Below are positions 11,624 through 23,369 of a DNA stretch of 64,000 nt, piece after piece (the stretch's first letter is position 1; every line of letters starts with the position of its first letter). The stretch is from positions 84,181,574 to 84,245,573 of the forward strand of contig NC_087063.1 in NCBI RefSeq assembly GCF_963678635.1. Reading direction: 5' to 3'. The DNA comes from Symsagittifera roscoffensis. Taxonomy: Eukaryota > Xenacoelomorpha > Acoela > Convolutidae. The notes below the pieces were generated by a model, which saw only the letters and a program-made list of their open reading frames with translations, did not search any database and had not been told where the DNA came from. The translations under genes and the position numbers were made by a program.

Positions 11624-12357
11624 AAATGAAAAAAAGTCCTCTGTTTTTTATAAAAAATCATTTTTAGAAAAAACCTCAGGGAATATCTATCTGCTTTCAT
11701 AGTTTAATGAGAACAATCAACAGCGCGTTATTCTCTTGACAGGCAATCATAATGGACGGAAATCGAAACTGGTATAACGCGTTGAATACAACAAAAGCGA
11801 ATATAAACCTCTCTATTTATCAGGAAAAATTTTACGGGCTGATACAACATTGGTGAAAAAAATAATTTAAAAGATTAACCTTAAAAAAATTGGTAAAAAA
11901 ATTAATTTCTAAGGTACACAATTCAACTCTCCCAGTGGACTAGAACTCAAATCGAGTAATTTTACAATGTCTTCTTTGTTTGCGAAAACCATTTACCATA
12001 AATACTGTCAGTTCCGACCAATTAATTCAAAATAATTGTTTCTAGTGGATCTTTTGCAGGACTTGGTCGTCGTCAACTCTAGAGGGTCGTCAACTCTAGA
12101 GGGTCAATATAATTTTTAATGGTGGCGGCCATTTTTAATTGGTATGACTCAACCTAATATACATTCAATTTCTAGCACATTTCATGCTTTTTTCGGTTTT
12201 TTATTTTTTTGACAAGTCAAATTTGAAAATTTTCGATATTCGAAATTTCGAAATTCTTAAAGTACAAAAATTTACTATAATAGATTATAATCGTTAAAAT
12301 TGCTTGAAAAATATCCTACAAAATAATCGTTTATAATTGATTATGTTTGATTATAGT

Positions 12358-12495
12358 CTTACTGAAAATTAGCATAGTTTAATACAGATTTCAAGAGATT
12401 ATAATCGATTAAAAATTGATTATAATAGATTTTTTTTACATTTTCAGTAAGGCAGCTACTAAAATCATAATATAAACGATTATTATCTCTTGAAA
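12358..12495. repeat. Interleaved inverted repeats, second copy
   Basis: This is the same a-b-a'-b' arrangement as at 5752-5888: 12358-12369 pairs with 12440-12451, and 12389-12407 pairs with 12477-12495. The block ends about 20 bases before the shared terminus of the GypsyA unit. Confidence 0.75.
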
Positions 12496-12516
12496 CTGGG
12501 TGCGGGACTCTTATTG

Positions 12517-13413
12517 CTACTCAAGCCAATGTAGATAAACTTTTAAAGTGTTTGGTAAAAATCAACTTTTCCGAGTTTTTTTCAAATTTTTTCAAGTCGG
12601 TCAGTAATGAAGGCTTCCAAACATAAAAGTAAGCGAATCCGCCCGGCTGGATACTTATATAATGCTTAATACCCGTTTCGATCAAAAATGTTTATCCTAC
12701 AATTTTCATATATGAAAAATGCTTGTCATACAATTCCGTACAATTCCATAGACACAGAAAAAGTTATGAATAATCAAAGATAAGCATTTTTGATATGTGG
12801 AAATTGTAGGACAAGCATTTTTTCACTAACACAAAAGTTGAATTTTTTCAAGCTTTATTTTTCAAATTTTTTTGGATGTGTTGCTGAACAAATTTTTTTG
12901 GATGTGTTATTCAAAACTGAAGTCACCAAAGGGTTAATCGTTTGGCATTTACACTGCATTGGAAAGGACCTGAATTGTGAAAAAATTCTTTTCACAAATC
13001 AGATACTGAAAGCATCAAGTTTTTGATTTTTGGCAAAAACTTTCAAAGACGTTTTTTTTTTTAATTAGAATTTTCAAATTATCAGACATTGATCAAGGCA
13101 TATATAAACATGCCATACAAAAGAAAAAGAATTTTTTAGCCTGTTTGAAAACTTTTAGCCAGAAAAACGGGGGAAAAACAAATTTTGTGTATCCAGGACT
13201 ACAATATGCAGACAAAAAATTGAAATTAGCAAGCAAATTTTCTTGAAAAATGTTTGTTTGATTAGAAATTTCGACTAGCGGTTGAAAACAAAACTTTTGA
13301 AATTGTATGAAAATTGTATAATTTGTATTTTTCCATGTATTTGATGTATGAAATTGTATGATACGCTTTTTCGGTTTATGGAGGTCAACCCGGGATGATG
13401 ATTTTATGCCCTA
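12517..13413. other. Unassigned AT-rich DNA with a small inverted repeat
   Basis: No coding region is recognised. An imperfect inverted repeat has arms at about 12681-12711 and 12793-12822 (TTATCCTACAATTTTCATAT-type arm and its complement). Its inner sequence repeats the same AATGCTTGTCATACAATT-like words, as in a small foldback or MITE. A motif TTATGGAGGTCAACCCGG near 13376-13394 recurs with two changes near 32594-32612. Confidence 0.5.
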
Positions 13414-14761
13414 GTCAATCACGGAGGGTTATCTTTCATGATCTTGCAATATTTTTTCATATGAAGGTTAACTTGCAAGATCCAGCAAGATGTTATCTTC
13501 CAAGATCTTACCAGGTTGTCTTCTAAAATTCTTGCGAGATTCTTGCAAGATCTTGCAAGAAAACCTACTGAAAAAACTTCCCGCAAAAAAATTCTGACCA
13601 CCAGAAAAACACCAGAGAGACCAAATTTGACAAAATTCACAAAAAGTTTAGGGTTGGAGAAGAAATGGGTTGACTACGTTTTAAGCATTTTCATATTATG
13701 CTAACTTTTCAGCTTACGCAGTGTAAAAACGTTTATGTTGAAGTTATAAATTATGCATTTCGGACTAAATTTTCCATAAACCTATTCTTCCGAAGATTTG
13801 AAAATGGGAAGGAGCTTTGTATGCGTGAGTTTTTTTTTTAGTTTATTTGTTTTCCACGCAAAATCAGCTACCACAAACAATGAGGAGAGGCTTGATCAAG
13901 CCTTTATCATATTCAAGCTTTTACAGTCGGGATTCGAACTACCTTAAAAGTTTTGAAAAACCCTATTAAAATTGTTGGTTTTTCGTTCGAGCGAATATAA
14001 TAGAGCGAGCGAGCAGTCTTGTGTTATTTTAATTGCTTACGAGCTCACAATAGCCTAATTTAAAAACTATGAACTTAGTTTTATTTGAGTAGCGTTAGTT
14101 TTTTGATTGTTTTAGCGTTTTTTTTAATCAAAAACTTCAAAATTTCAAAATTGAAGTTTATTTTGTTTTTCTAGAAAAAATTCTATGAATTTCTAATATG
14201 CCAATCTTTTTTTTTGGTTTTTTAACTCCTTTCATTACATCATGCCGAAAGATGAAATAACTTTTTGTTGTCTTTTTTAAGACTATGGTCGAAACATTTT
14301 GTGCTACTTGCACAATAACCGGCTACCCTTCTTTGTTTTGAGCTTATTTGATTGTTTCATTTACTTTTTCAACTCAAACTTTTTAGTTTGTTTTTTGTGA
14401 TTTATTTGAGTTATCTAGCTTGAGATCTTTTGATTGTTTTGTTCCTGTTTCGTTCATTAATACTATTAACAATTTTTTCACTTTATGCTATGCAGTCAAA
14501 AAAAAATTTCTATGTTAAATTGTGTTCAGATTTAAATGTTACCACTTAGTACTCGTTTTGATTCCTCCTTACACCAGCGCTATAATATGTTTTCATTTTC
14601 CCAAAAAACATATATACCTCTTATAGATCTTGCTTTAAAAAAATATATTCAAATGGGGTTATCTTGAAAAATCTTAAAAATCTTGCAAGAACTTTTTAAG
14701 TGGTGTATCGTCTTATAAAGAATCTTGCAATATTCTTGCAAGACAACCTCCCTTGATTGAC
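13414..14761. mobile_element. Candidate non-autonomous DNA transposon with terminal inverted repeats
   Basis: The left end starts GTCAATCACGGAGGGTTATC and the complement of the right end starts GTCAATCAAGGGAGGTTGTC. They match at 18 of the first 22 positions. Inside both ends are several GGTTATCTTxCAAGATCTTGCAAG-like subterminal repeats (13441-13562 and 14655-14745). The interior has no transposase that I can recognise. A target-site duplication was not found, so the family is open. Confidence 0.5.
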
Positions 14762-15916
14762 AACAGATATCGAGGGCGCAAAAGAATGACTAATAACATG
14801 GATGGTGCTAGCGACGTTAAAGCCATTGTGCGAAATCAAGAGCTATTTCTGGATCTGGTTTAATTGCTCATTTATTGAAACTTTTCTGAATCCTGCAGAT
14901 CGATTGAAACTCTTGTAATTTGAAAATCAACCAAATTTTCGGGACAAAAATGTCCAATAAAAATTTACCCTTCCTTTCTTCTCCTTCCAAAACTGCGAAA
15001 TTACTAAACTGTAGTTTTAAACTACTGATATAGCAAACGTATACTAAACTAAAGAAATTCTCCATACTTGCAAAAGAAATTCTGGAATATGTGCAGCTTT
15101 GCATGGATGACTATCCGAGCTTTTTTGTTTCAGTTTTTGCCAAAGATTCTATCTCTTGTGTGATTGTTCCATGCGATTTGGAAAAGACAATTGCAAGATT
15201 AGCCCTACTGCATTTGAAGAATATTTTGTTGAACTGCAAAAAATTGATATTTTAGTTCGTCTAAATTCAATAATTTCAAATTAGTACTCAAGCACGGTTG
15301 CCTCGCCTGGCCAAAATCCAAGGCTCCGTTTTTGGCATTGAGTAGCTCATTTCCAGAAGAAGGGATAAAAATTTTGTAAATATTAAGAAAGAAAATTAAT
15401 TTTTAGTTTCAGTAGCACGGCTCCGAGATATCAGCTTCCGCCAACTCAGTTTTCTGTTTTCCAAAAATTTATTTTCTTCACATATTAAACAGAACTGAAT
15501 ACATTGAATAGTGTCTATTGAATTCCACTGCGTAAGTTGAGGAAAAAAAGCTCTGAAATTAAGCAAACAGTCAATGCAGCTAGATTTTGAGCTTTTGTTT
15601 GATGGCTTACTTCTTTTTTGTTTATTTCGGCCCTTCGAGTTATTTTTTTAGTTTCATATGCTAAGAGAAAACTTAATCGAAAAGTTGTCAATGTCTCATA
15701 ATATCGAATCCAAGCCATTAAAAAAAAGTTCTCTGTTCCAATGAAAAGTCCTATTGAAAGACATTTGACGGTAATTTTTCTTCTGTTTTCAAGAATAATA
15801 TTACCAAAAGACGGCAGCTAACAGTGTGAATTTCTCTGATTTCATACGATCAATTTGGAAGAAAGAAAAAATTAAAAGATTGATATCATATGACAGGACA
15901 ATCAACAACTTTCAAA
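14762..15916. other. Unassigned intergenic DNA
   Basis: There are short open stretches (for example 14784-14862 on the plus strand), but none matches a family I know and none has convincing exon structure. I see no RNA gene. The stretch ends at the assembly gap. Confidence 0.4.
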
Positions 15917-16116
15917 NNNNNNNNNNNNNNNNNNNNNNNNNNNNNNNNNNNNNNNNNNNNNNNNNNNNNNNNNNNNNNNNNNNNNNNNNNNNNNNNNNNN
16001 NNNNNNNNNNNNNNNNNNNNNNNNNNNNNNNNNNNNNNNNNNNNNNNNNNNNNNNNNNNNNNNNNNNNNNNNNNNNNNNNNNNNNNNNNNNNNNNNNNNN
16101 NNNNNNNNNNNNNNNN
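15917..16116. other. Assembly gap (200 N)
   Basis: Exactly 200 N occur here. A round number suggests a placeholder of arbitrary or estimated size. Open frames reported across it have no meaning. Confidence 0.98.
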
Positions 16117-16430
16117 CATTTTTTTAGTTTCATGTCACAGTTCTTTCTTTAAGCTTCAGCACTATTTGATAAGCTGCGTTTAGAAGTCAAATGAAAGAAA
16201 TTAATCAAGAGCTCAAAGCGGGATTAATAGTTGTTTGTTACTCAGCTGTAAATATGATTCTTCTTCTTTTTTGTCGTACTTTAATATGAAATGTTTTTCT
16301 TAAATTCAGGAGTAATTCTGAAGATAACTTTTATCAAACGTTGAGCTTGAAACATCTCCTTATATCTAAGCAATTTTGAACTTTTCTTTGAAAAAACATG
16401 ATTTAAGATTGAAAAAAATTGACTGTCTCA
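16117..16430. other. Unassigned DNA between gap and array
   Basis: This is AT-rich sequence with no feature I can name. It does not obviously match the left end of the array unit. Confidence 0.4.
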
Positions 16431-16678
16431 CACGCATGAAATGTATCGAACGAATTAGAATGAACAGACAACGCAGTTGATAGACCGACCTTCTGTTAGT
16501 TTGAGCAAGGCGTAGTGCAAGTTTGCGAAAAAAAACGTTAGAGGTTTAAAACCGAAAAAGCTAGTTGCGAGATTCTGCATTTTTTGCAGCTTGTATATCT
16601 ATGAAGTGTTTGATCGATAATTTCGATACGTTAGGGAAAAGCTTTTTGTTCTAAATTTCAAAATTTAATTCTTTTAGA

Positions 16679-17121
16679 CAGGGGCGGATCTAGGATTTTC
16701 TCGAGGGGGGGCGGATTTTCAAAAAATTTTCCAAAGTTTTGACGACCTTTTTTTTTTTTTTAGGTCGACCAAATTGATTTTTCGAGCTCTCCCAAAGCAC
16801 TGTTTTGGCCCTACTTTGGCTAAATTTTCTGCGCCGCAGGCAAATTTTTGAAAAAACAGTCAAAAAAGCCGTTTTTGGGCAATTTTTGAAAAATTTTGAC
16901 AAAAAAATCGCGTTTTTTTGGCGCGCGCTCCCCCTCAAAATTAGTATATATTGGCGCCGAAGGCGCCTTTAGAAAAATTTTAGGGTCGATCGGCCAAAAA
17001 TGGATTTCTGAAAAAGTATCAAAGGGGGGACCCTTTGGGTCGGCAGGGGGTCGAATCCCTGAGGGGGGGGGGGGGGCGTCCGCCAACCCCCCGCCCCCCC
17101 CCCCCCCTAAATCCGCCCCTG
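16679..17121. mobile_element. 443-bp non-autonomous hAT-like transposon
   Basis: The ends are CAGGGGCGGATCTAG and, complemented from the right, CAGGGGCGGATTTAG. The element is flanked by a perfect 8-bp target-site duplication CTTTTAGA (16671-16678 and 17122-17129), the size made by hAT transposases. Array units 2, 3 and 4 keep the uninterrupted site, which shows directly that this is an insertion. The interior has a GGCGCCGAAGGCGCC palindrome and long G and C runs (17061-17107) but no transposase. Confidence 0.92.
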
Positions 17122-17613
17122 CTTTTAGATATACTTCGTACAGACGGCTTAAAATATAGTTTCTGGTAATATTATTTTGCTCGAATCTGATTGGTAGAAA
17201 TTAGTTCTAGCTAAAGGGAGCCTGGGTTTTCATTACAAACAGAAGCTAAGCTAACGATTAAAAGTTTTAGGCCCTATAACAAAAAAGACCCGTTCATCAA
17301 GAGTTCAGGTTAAAGTAGAAGCGTTTAACGGCCTACTAAATGCAGTATAACTTGGAAAAAAGGTCATGTCTGAAAAGTTTCCAGATCAAAAAACTACCTT
17401 CAAACCGATGTACAATGATGTATGCTTTTCGTTTGAAACATGTATACATAATCTTACGTGGAAATGATTTGTGTTTTCTGAAAAGCGAGGAAATTTTCTG
17501 AAGCAGATTATTTATCTTTGAAATCAAACCATATTTACTTTCGTATGAAAAGTGATGAAATTTCGGTTTAGCAGGAGAGAAAAGAGCTGAAAAAGATGAC
17601 TAAAAAAACGCCA

Positions 17614-17772
17614 CAAAAATAACGCTCCTGAGAAAGATATTGCCCAAGGTCAAAACCAAATGCACTCCGGAGCCGCGACCTACCTTCTGATAATTCATGG
17701 TTCTGGTCTGGTAGAGCATAATATTTTCCACCTCGTGTGTAAGTACCTTTTTTGATTATGCTCGTAATTATC
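17614..17772. other. Conserved structured core of the array unit (candidate small RNA or exon)
   Basis: All five units keep this stretch (also 19764-19922, 21923-22081, 24084-24242, 26004-26162) with only a few changes. On the plus strand GATAATT (17689-17695) and GAGCATAAT (17714-17722) are complementary to AATTATC (17766-17772) and ATTATGCTC (17755-17763), forming a two-part stem whose loop holds a perfect donor GTAAGT (17739-17744). On the minus strand a donor-like GTAGGT lies at 17683-17678 and an Sm-site-like AUUUUUG about 60 bases downstream. These are traits of spliced-leader RNA genes, but a second 3' hairpin is not evident. It may instead be a duplicated exon or non-functional repeat. 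Confidence 0.3.
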
Positions 17773-19063
17773 AATAAGTTTTAAGATAAGCTAATCAGTA
17801 TCAGGTTAAAACAGTCAGAAAAATATCTCAAAACTATATCCTCAAAATATCAGGTTTACACTTAAAAGCGATACCTATCGATGGGTATTCTGATACAGAT
17901 TTTTGATTGTCAGCCTGGGACAAAACAAGTGGTTAGAAATTTGAAAGGTTACAGTGTAACAGTCATCATCAAGAAAAATTACAAAAAGAAACGTTTCTTA
18001 TTCATAAGAGCCAGAAACCCAATTGATCGATTCAAAAATATTTGATGGAAGCCTACAAATTTATACAAAAAAGTACGAAAAAAATCTCTTCGCCAAAAGG
18101 TTAGACAAGAAGTCTGTCATCGAACAGACTTTTTATTAGATCAAGTTTTAGGCGGACCGACTTTTAACCGGCTACTAATCAGTTAGAACGCTAAGTTCAA
18201 ACGCAGAGTGAGTAAGTAGCGAAATTTGAAAACGCTATAAGTGAGTAAATGATTGGAATTTTTTTTTACAAAAAACAGAGATATCTACAAGCCATTATGT
18301 AAAAAAATTGCGCGTAAGTAGTCCGTGAAAATTTGTTGAAAATGACAATTTCAAATCTCCAGATTTTTAAAAACAGCAGTAGTTAGATATTTTGTTTCCA
18401 TTTCAATCCAAAAGTGTCAATTTTTCAAGGAGCAAAAAAAATTCGCTTATGTCGGCTAAATCAACCACCAAACTTTTCTGGATTCTTATTATTTTGTTAT
18501 TTCTTTGAAAACAAATCAATTTTTCCGAATTTTTTCCTAAATTTTTGCGGAAATAGGTTTTTTCTCATATATAGTCAAAGCGTCGATATTTTCACTGGGG
18601 CTTCAAAAATCCGAAGTAAAACTCATTCTTCTCCAGAGAAAGAACCCACATATTATCTGTTCAACTGTTCCTGAAGCACAGAGACACTCTCAAAAAACTA
18701 CATGAAAATTTGTTTTAAAAAGTTGGCCTGGTGTCGAGAAAAGCTGGTTTGAAACTTTTGAGATTCAGTCTATTTTCGAGCGAGTAACGCGATGGAGTAA
18801 CGTTCGTTTAATGGATTTTTTTTTATTTCCAGGTTCGCAAAACTTGATTTTTCAATAAAATAAACTCGTTTGGGATGTTTCATTCAGCGCTTATCAAGCA
18901 ATAAAAGTTTTCTACAAAAAAATTAATGTACAAAAAAAAAAACATTTTTTCTGTTTGGTTTTAATTTTTTTAAATAGAAGTTGTCATCTCATTAAAAATT
19001 GTCAACTTCATTAACGTCAGACGCGTTTGTACAAATCTCGAATCAAACCACGCACTAAAATTG

Positions 19064-21210
19064 CACGCATGAAATGTATCGATCAAATTAGAATGAACAG
19101 ACAACGCAGTTGATAGACCGGACCTTCTGTTAGTTTGAGAAAGGCGTAGTGCGAGGTTTAAAACCGAAAAAACTAGTTGCGAGATTCTGCATTTTTTGCA
19201 GCTTGTACATCTATGAAGTGTTTGATTGGTAGTTTCGATACAATAGGAAAAAGCTTTTTGTTCTAAATTTCAAAATTTAACTCTTTTAGATATATTTCGT
19301 ACAGACGGCTTAGGATATAGTTTCTGGTAATATTATTTTGAAAAATCTTTCACAATGCTCGAATCTGATTGGTTGAAATTAGTTCTAGCTAAAGGGAGCC
19401 TGAGTTTTCATTACAAACAGAAGCTAAGCTAACGATTAAAAATTTTAGGCCCTATAACAAAACAGACCCTTTCTTCAAGATTTCAGGTTAAAGTAGAAGC
19501 ATTTAACGGCCTACTAAATGCAGTTTAACTTGGAAAAAGTGTCACGTCTGAAGGGTTTCCAGATCAAAAGACTACCTTCAAACCGATGTATAATGATGTA
19601 TGCTTTCGTGGAAATGATTTGTGTTTTCTGAAAAGCGAGAAAATTTTCTGAAGCAGAACATTTATTTTTGAAATCAAACAATATTTACTTTGGTATGAAA
19701 AGAGATGAAATTTCGGTTTGGCAGGAAAGAAAAGAACTGAAAGTGATGACTGAAAAATTACCACAAAAATAACGCTCCTGAGAATGATATTGCCCAAGGT
19801 CAAAACCAAATGCACTCCAGAGCTGCGACCTACCTTCTGATAATTCGTGGTTCTGGTCTGGTGGAGCATAATATTTTCCACCTCGTGTGTAAGTACCTTT
19901 TTTGATTATGCTCGTAATTATCAATAAGTTTTAAAATAAGCTAATCAGTATCAGGTTAAAACAGTCAGAAAAATATCTCGAAATTATATCCTCAAAATAT
20001 CAGGTTTACACTTAAAAGCGATACCTATCGATGGGTATTCTGATACAGATTTTTGATTGTCAGCCTGGGAAAAAACAAGTGGTTGGAAATTTGAAAGGTT
20101 ACAGTGTAACAGTCATCATCAAGAGAAATTACAAAAAGAAACGTTTCTTATTCATAAGAGCCAGAAAACCAATTGATCGATCCAAAAATATTTGATGGAA
20201 GCCTAAAAACGTATACAAAAAAGTACAAAAAATCTCTTCGCCAAAAAAATAGGCAAAAAGTCTGTCATCGAACAGACTTTTAATTAGATCAACTTTTAGG
20301 CGGACCGACTTTTAACCGGCTACTAATCAGTTAGAACGCTAAGTTCAAACGCAGAGTGAGTAAGTAGCGAAATTTGAAAACGCTATAAGTGAGTAAATGA
20401 TTGGAATTTTTTTTTACAAAAAACAGAGATATCTACACGCCATTATGTAAAAAAAATTGCGCGAAAGTAGTCCGTGAAAGTTTGATGAAAATGACAATTT
20501 CAAACCTCCAGATATTCAAAAACAGCAGTAGTTAGATATTTTGTTTCCATTTCAATCCAAAAGTGTCAATTTTTCAAGGAGCAAAAAAAATCCTTTATGT
20601 CGGCTTAATCAACCCCCAAACTTTTCTGGATTCTTATTATTTTGATATTTCTTTGAAAACAAATCAATTTTTCCGAATTTTTTCCTAAATTTTTGCGGAA
20701 ATAGGTTTTTTCCCATATATAGTCAAAGCGTCGATATTTTCACTGGGGCTTCAAAAATCCGAAGTAAAACTCATTCTCCTCCAGAATAAGAACCCACATA
20801 TTATCTGTTCAACAGTTCCTGAAGCACAGAGACACTCTCAAAAAAAACTACATGAAAATTTGTTTTAAAAAATTGGCCTGGTGTCGAGAAAAGCTGGTTC
20901 GAAACTTTTGAGATACAGTCTATTTTCGAGCGAGTAACGCGATGGAGTAACGTTCGTTTAATGGATTTTTTTTTATTTCCAGGTTCGCAAAACTTATTTT
21001 TTCAGTAAAATGAACTCGTTTGGGATGTTTCATTAAGCGCTTATCAGGCAATAAAAGTTTCTACAAAAAAATTAATGAACAAAACATAAAAACATTTTTT
21101 CTGTTTGGTTTTTTTTTTTAAATAAAAGCTGTCATCTCATTAAAAATTGTCAACTTCATTAACGTCAGACGCGTTTGTACAAATCTCGAATCAAACACGC
21201 ACTAAAACTG
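19064..21210 (+). repeat. Tandem array unit 2
   Basis: This is a 2147-bp copy with the same order of landmarks as unit 1. The hAT target site is empty here (CTCTTTTAGATATATTTCG near 19282-19300). The hairpin AAGTCTG...CAGACTT followed by T residues is kept near 20260. Confidence 0.9.
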
Positions 21211-23369
21211 CACGCATGAAACGTATCGATCAAATTAAAATGAACAGACAACGCAGTTGATAGACCGGACCTTCTGTTAGTTTGAGCAAGGCGTAGTGCA
21301 AGTTTGCGAAAAAGTTAGAGGTTTAAAACCGAAAAAGCTAGTTGCGAGATTCTGCATTTTTTGCAAGTTGTACATCTATGAAGTGTTTGATCGGTATTTT
21401 TGATACGTTAGGAAAACTTTTTGTTTTATATTTCAAAATTTAACTCTTTTAGATATATTTCGTACAGACGGCTTAGGATATAGTTTCTGGTAATATTATT
21501 TTAAAAAATCTTTCACAATGCTCGAATCTGATTGATTGAAATTAATTCTAGCTAAAGGGAGCCTGGGTTTTCATTACAAACAGAAGCTAAGCTAACGATT
21601 CAAAATTTTAGGCCCTATAACAAAAAAGACCCCTTCTTCAAGAGTTCAGGTTAAAGTAGAAGCATTTAACGGCCTACTAAATGCATTTTAACTTGAAAAA
21701 AGTGTCACGTCTGAAGAGTTTCCAGATCAAAAGACTGCCCTCAAACCGATGTATAATGATATGCTTTCGTGGAAATGATTTGTGTTTTCTGAAAAGCGAG
21801 GAAAGTTTCTGAAGCAGAACATTTATGTTTGAAATCAAACCATACTTACTTTCGTATGAAAAGTGAAAATTTCGGTTTAGCAGGAAAGAAAAGAACTGAA
21901 AAAAATGACTGAAAAAACGCCGCAAAAATACCGCTCCTGAGAAAGATATTGCCCAAGGTCAAAACCAAATGCACTCCGGAGCCGCGACCTACCTTCTGAT
22001 AATTCGTGGTTCTGGTCTGGTAGAGCATAATATTTTCCACCTCGTGTGTAAGTACCTTTTTTGATTATGCTCGTAATTATCAATAATTTTTAAGATAAAC
22101 TAATCATCATCAGATTAAAACAGTCAGAAAAATATCTCAAAACTATATCCTCAAAATATCAGGTTTACACTTAAAAGCGAAACCTATCGATCGGTGTTCT
22201 GATACAGATTTTTGATTGTCAGCTTGGGACAAAACCATTTGTTAGAAACTTTAAAAGTTACAGTGTAACAGTCATCATCAAACGAAATTACAAAAAAAAC
22301 GTTTCTTATTCATAAGAGCCAGAAAACCAATTGATCGATTCAAAAATATTTGATGGAAGCCTAAAAACGTATACGAAAAAGTACAAAAAATCTTTTCGCC
22401 AAAAAGTTAGACAAGAAGTCTGTCATCGAACAGAGTGTTTATTAGATCAACTTTTAGGCGGACTGACTTTTAACCGGGTACTCATCAATTAGAACGCTAA
22501 GTTCAAACGCAGAGTGAGTAAGTAGCGAAATTTAAAAACGCTATAAGTGAGTAAATGATTAGAAATTTTTTTTACAAAAAACAGAGATATCTACACGCTA
22601 TTATGAAAAAAAAATTGCGCGTGAATAGTCCGTGAAAATTTGATGAAAATGACTATTTTAAACCTCCAGATTTTTTAAAACAGCATTAGTTAGATATTTT
22701 GTTTCCATTTCAATCAAAATGACAATATTTTCAAGGAGCAAAACAAATTCGTTTAAGTCGGCTAAATCAACCACCAAATTTTTCTGGATTCTTGTTATTT
22801 TGTTATTTCTTTGAAAACAAATCAATTTTTTCGAATTTTTTCCTAAATTTTTGCGGAAATAGGTTTTTTCCCATATATAGTCAAAGCGTCGATATTTTCA
22901 CTGGGGCTTCAAAAATCCGAAGTAAAACTCACTCTCCTCCAGAGAAAGAACCCACATATTATCTGTTCAACTGTTCTTGAAGCCCAGAGACACTCTCAAA
23001 AAAACTACATGAAAATTTGTTTTAAAAAATTGGCCTGATGTCGAGAAAAGCTGGTTTGAATCTTTTGAGATTCAGTCTATTTTTGAGCGAGTAACGCGAT
23101 GGAGTAACGTTTGTTTAATGGATTTTTTTTATTTCCAGGTTCGCAAAACTTAATTTTTCAATAAAATAAACTCGTTTGGGATGTTTCATTAAGCGCTTAT
23201 CAGGCAATAAAAGTTTTCTACAAAAAAATTAATGTACAAAACATAAAAACATTTTTTCTGTTTGGTTTTAATTTTTTTAAATAAAAGCTGTCATCTCATT
23301 AAAAATTGTCAACTTCATTAACGTCAGACGCGTTTGTACAAATCTCGAATCAAACACGCTCTAAAACTG
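21211..23369 (+). repeat. Tandem array unit 3
   Basis: This is a 2159-bp copy. It is closer to unit 4 than to units 1 and 2 in many shared variants (for example the AAACCTATCGATCGG block). Its copy of the AAGTCTG hairpin has lost part of the right arm. The hAT site is empty. Confidence 0.9.

Larger units (their letters stand above)
5911..12516 (+). mobile_element. GypsyA piece C: gag-protease-RT-RNase H plus lectin-like exons
   Basis: This is the longest GypsyA unit, with gag followed by pol in the natural order. It begins at 5911, where homology between B and C stops on the left, and ends at 12516, where the common AT-rich tail gives way to unrelated DNA. Neither end shows an LTR with TG...CA or an obvious primer-binding site, so the true element borders are unresolved. 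From 7770 onward it matches piece B closely. Confidence 0.78.
16431..19063 (+). repeat. Tandem array unit 1 (with hAT-like insertion)
   Basis: This is the first copy of a ~2.15-kb direct repeat, here taken to begin at CACGCATGAA. It spans 2633 bp, of which 451 bp are an inserted transposon plus its target duplication, leaving about 2182 bp. Landmarks in order are the ACAGACAACGCAGTTGATAG block, the CTTTTAGATAT insertion site, a conserved core at 17614-17772, a hairpin with T-run at 18110-18134, and a CATATATAGTC box. No protein-coding frame is shared convincingly among the copies. Confidence 0.88.

Noticed and set aside
13925-13945. B-box-like GTTCGAATCCC on the minus strand
   Set aside because: No A box or cloverleaf can be placed upstream, so it is probably a chance match.
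15826-16183. Open frames spanning the run of N
   Set aside because: The frames consist almost wholly of unknown residues across the gap.
16820-17159. Open frames on both strands around 16.8-17.1 kb
   Set aside because: They lie in the hAT-like insertion and its G/C homopolymer runs, and show no transposase features.
17568-17774. 68-codon minus-strand frame repeated in all array units (G-G-K-Y-Y-A-L-P-D-Q-N-H)
   Set aside because: The differences between copies include as many amino-acid changes as silent ones, and another frame over the same bases is equally open in some copies. Conservation is better explained by the young age of the repeat or an RNA role.
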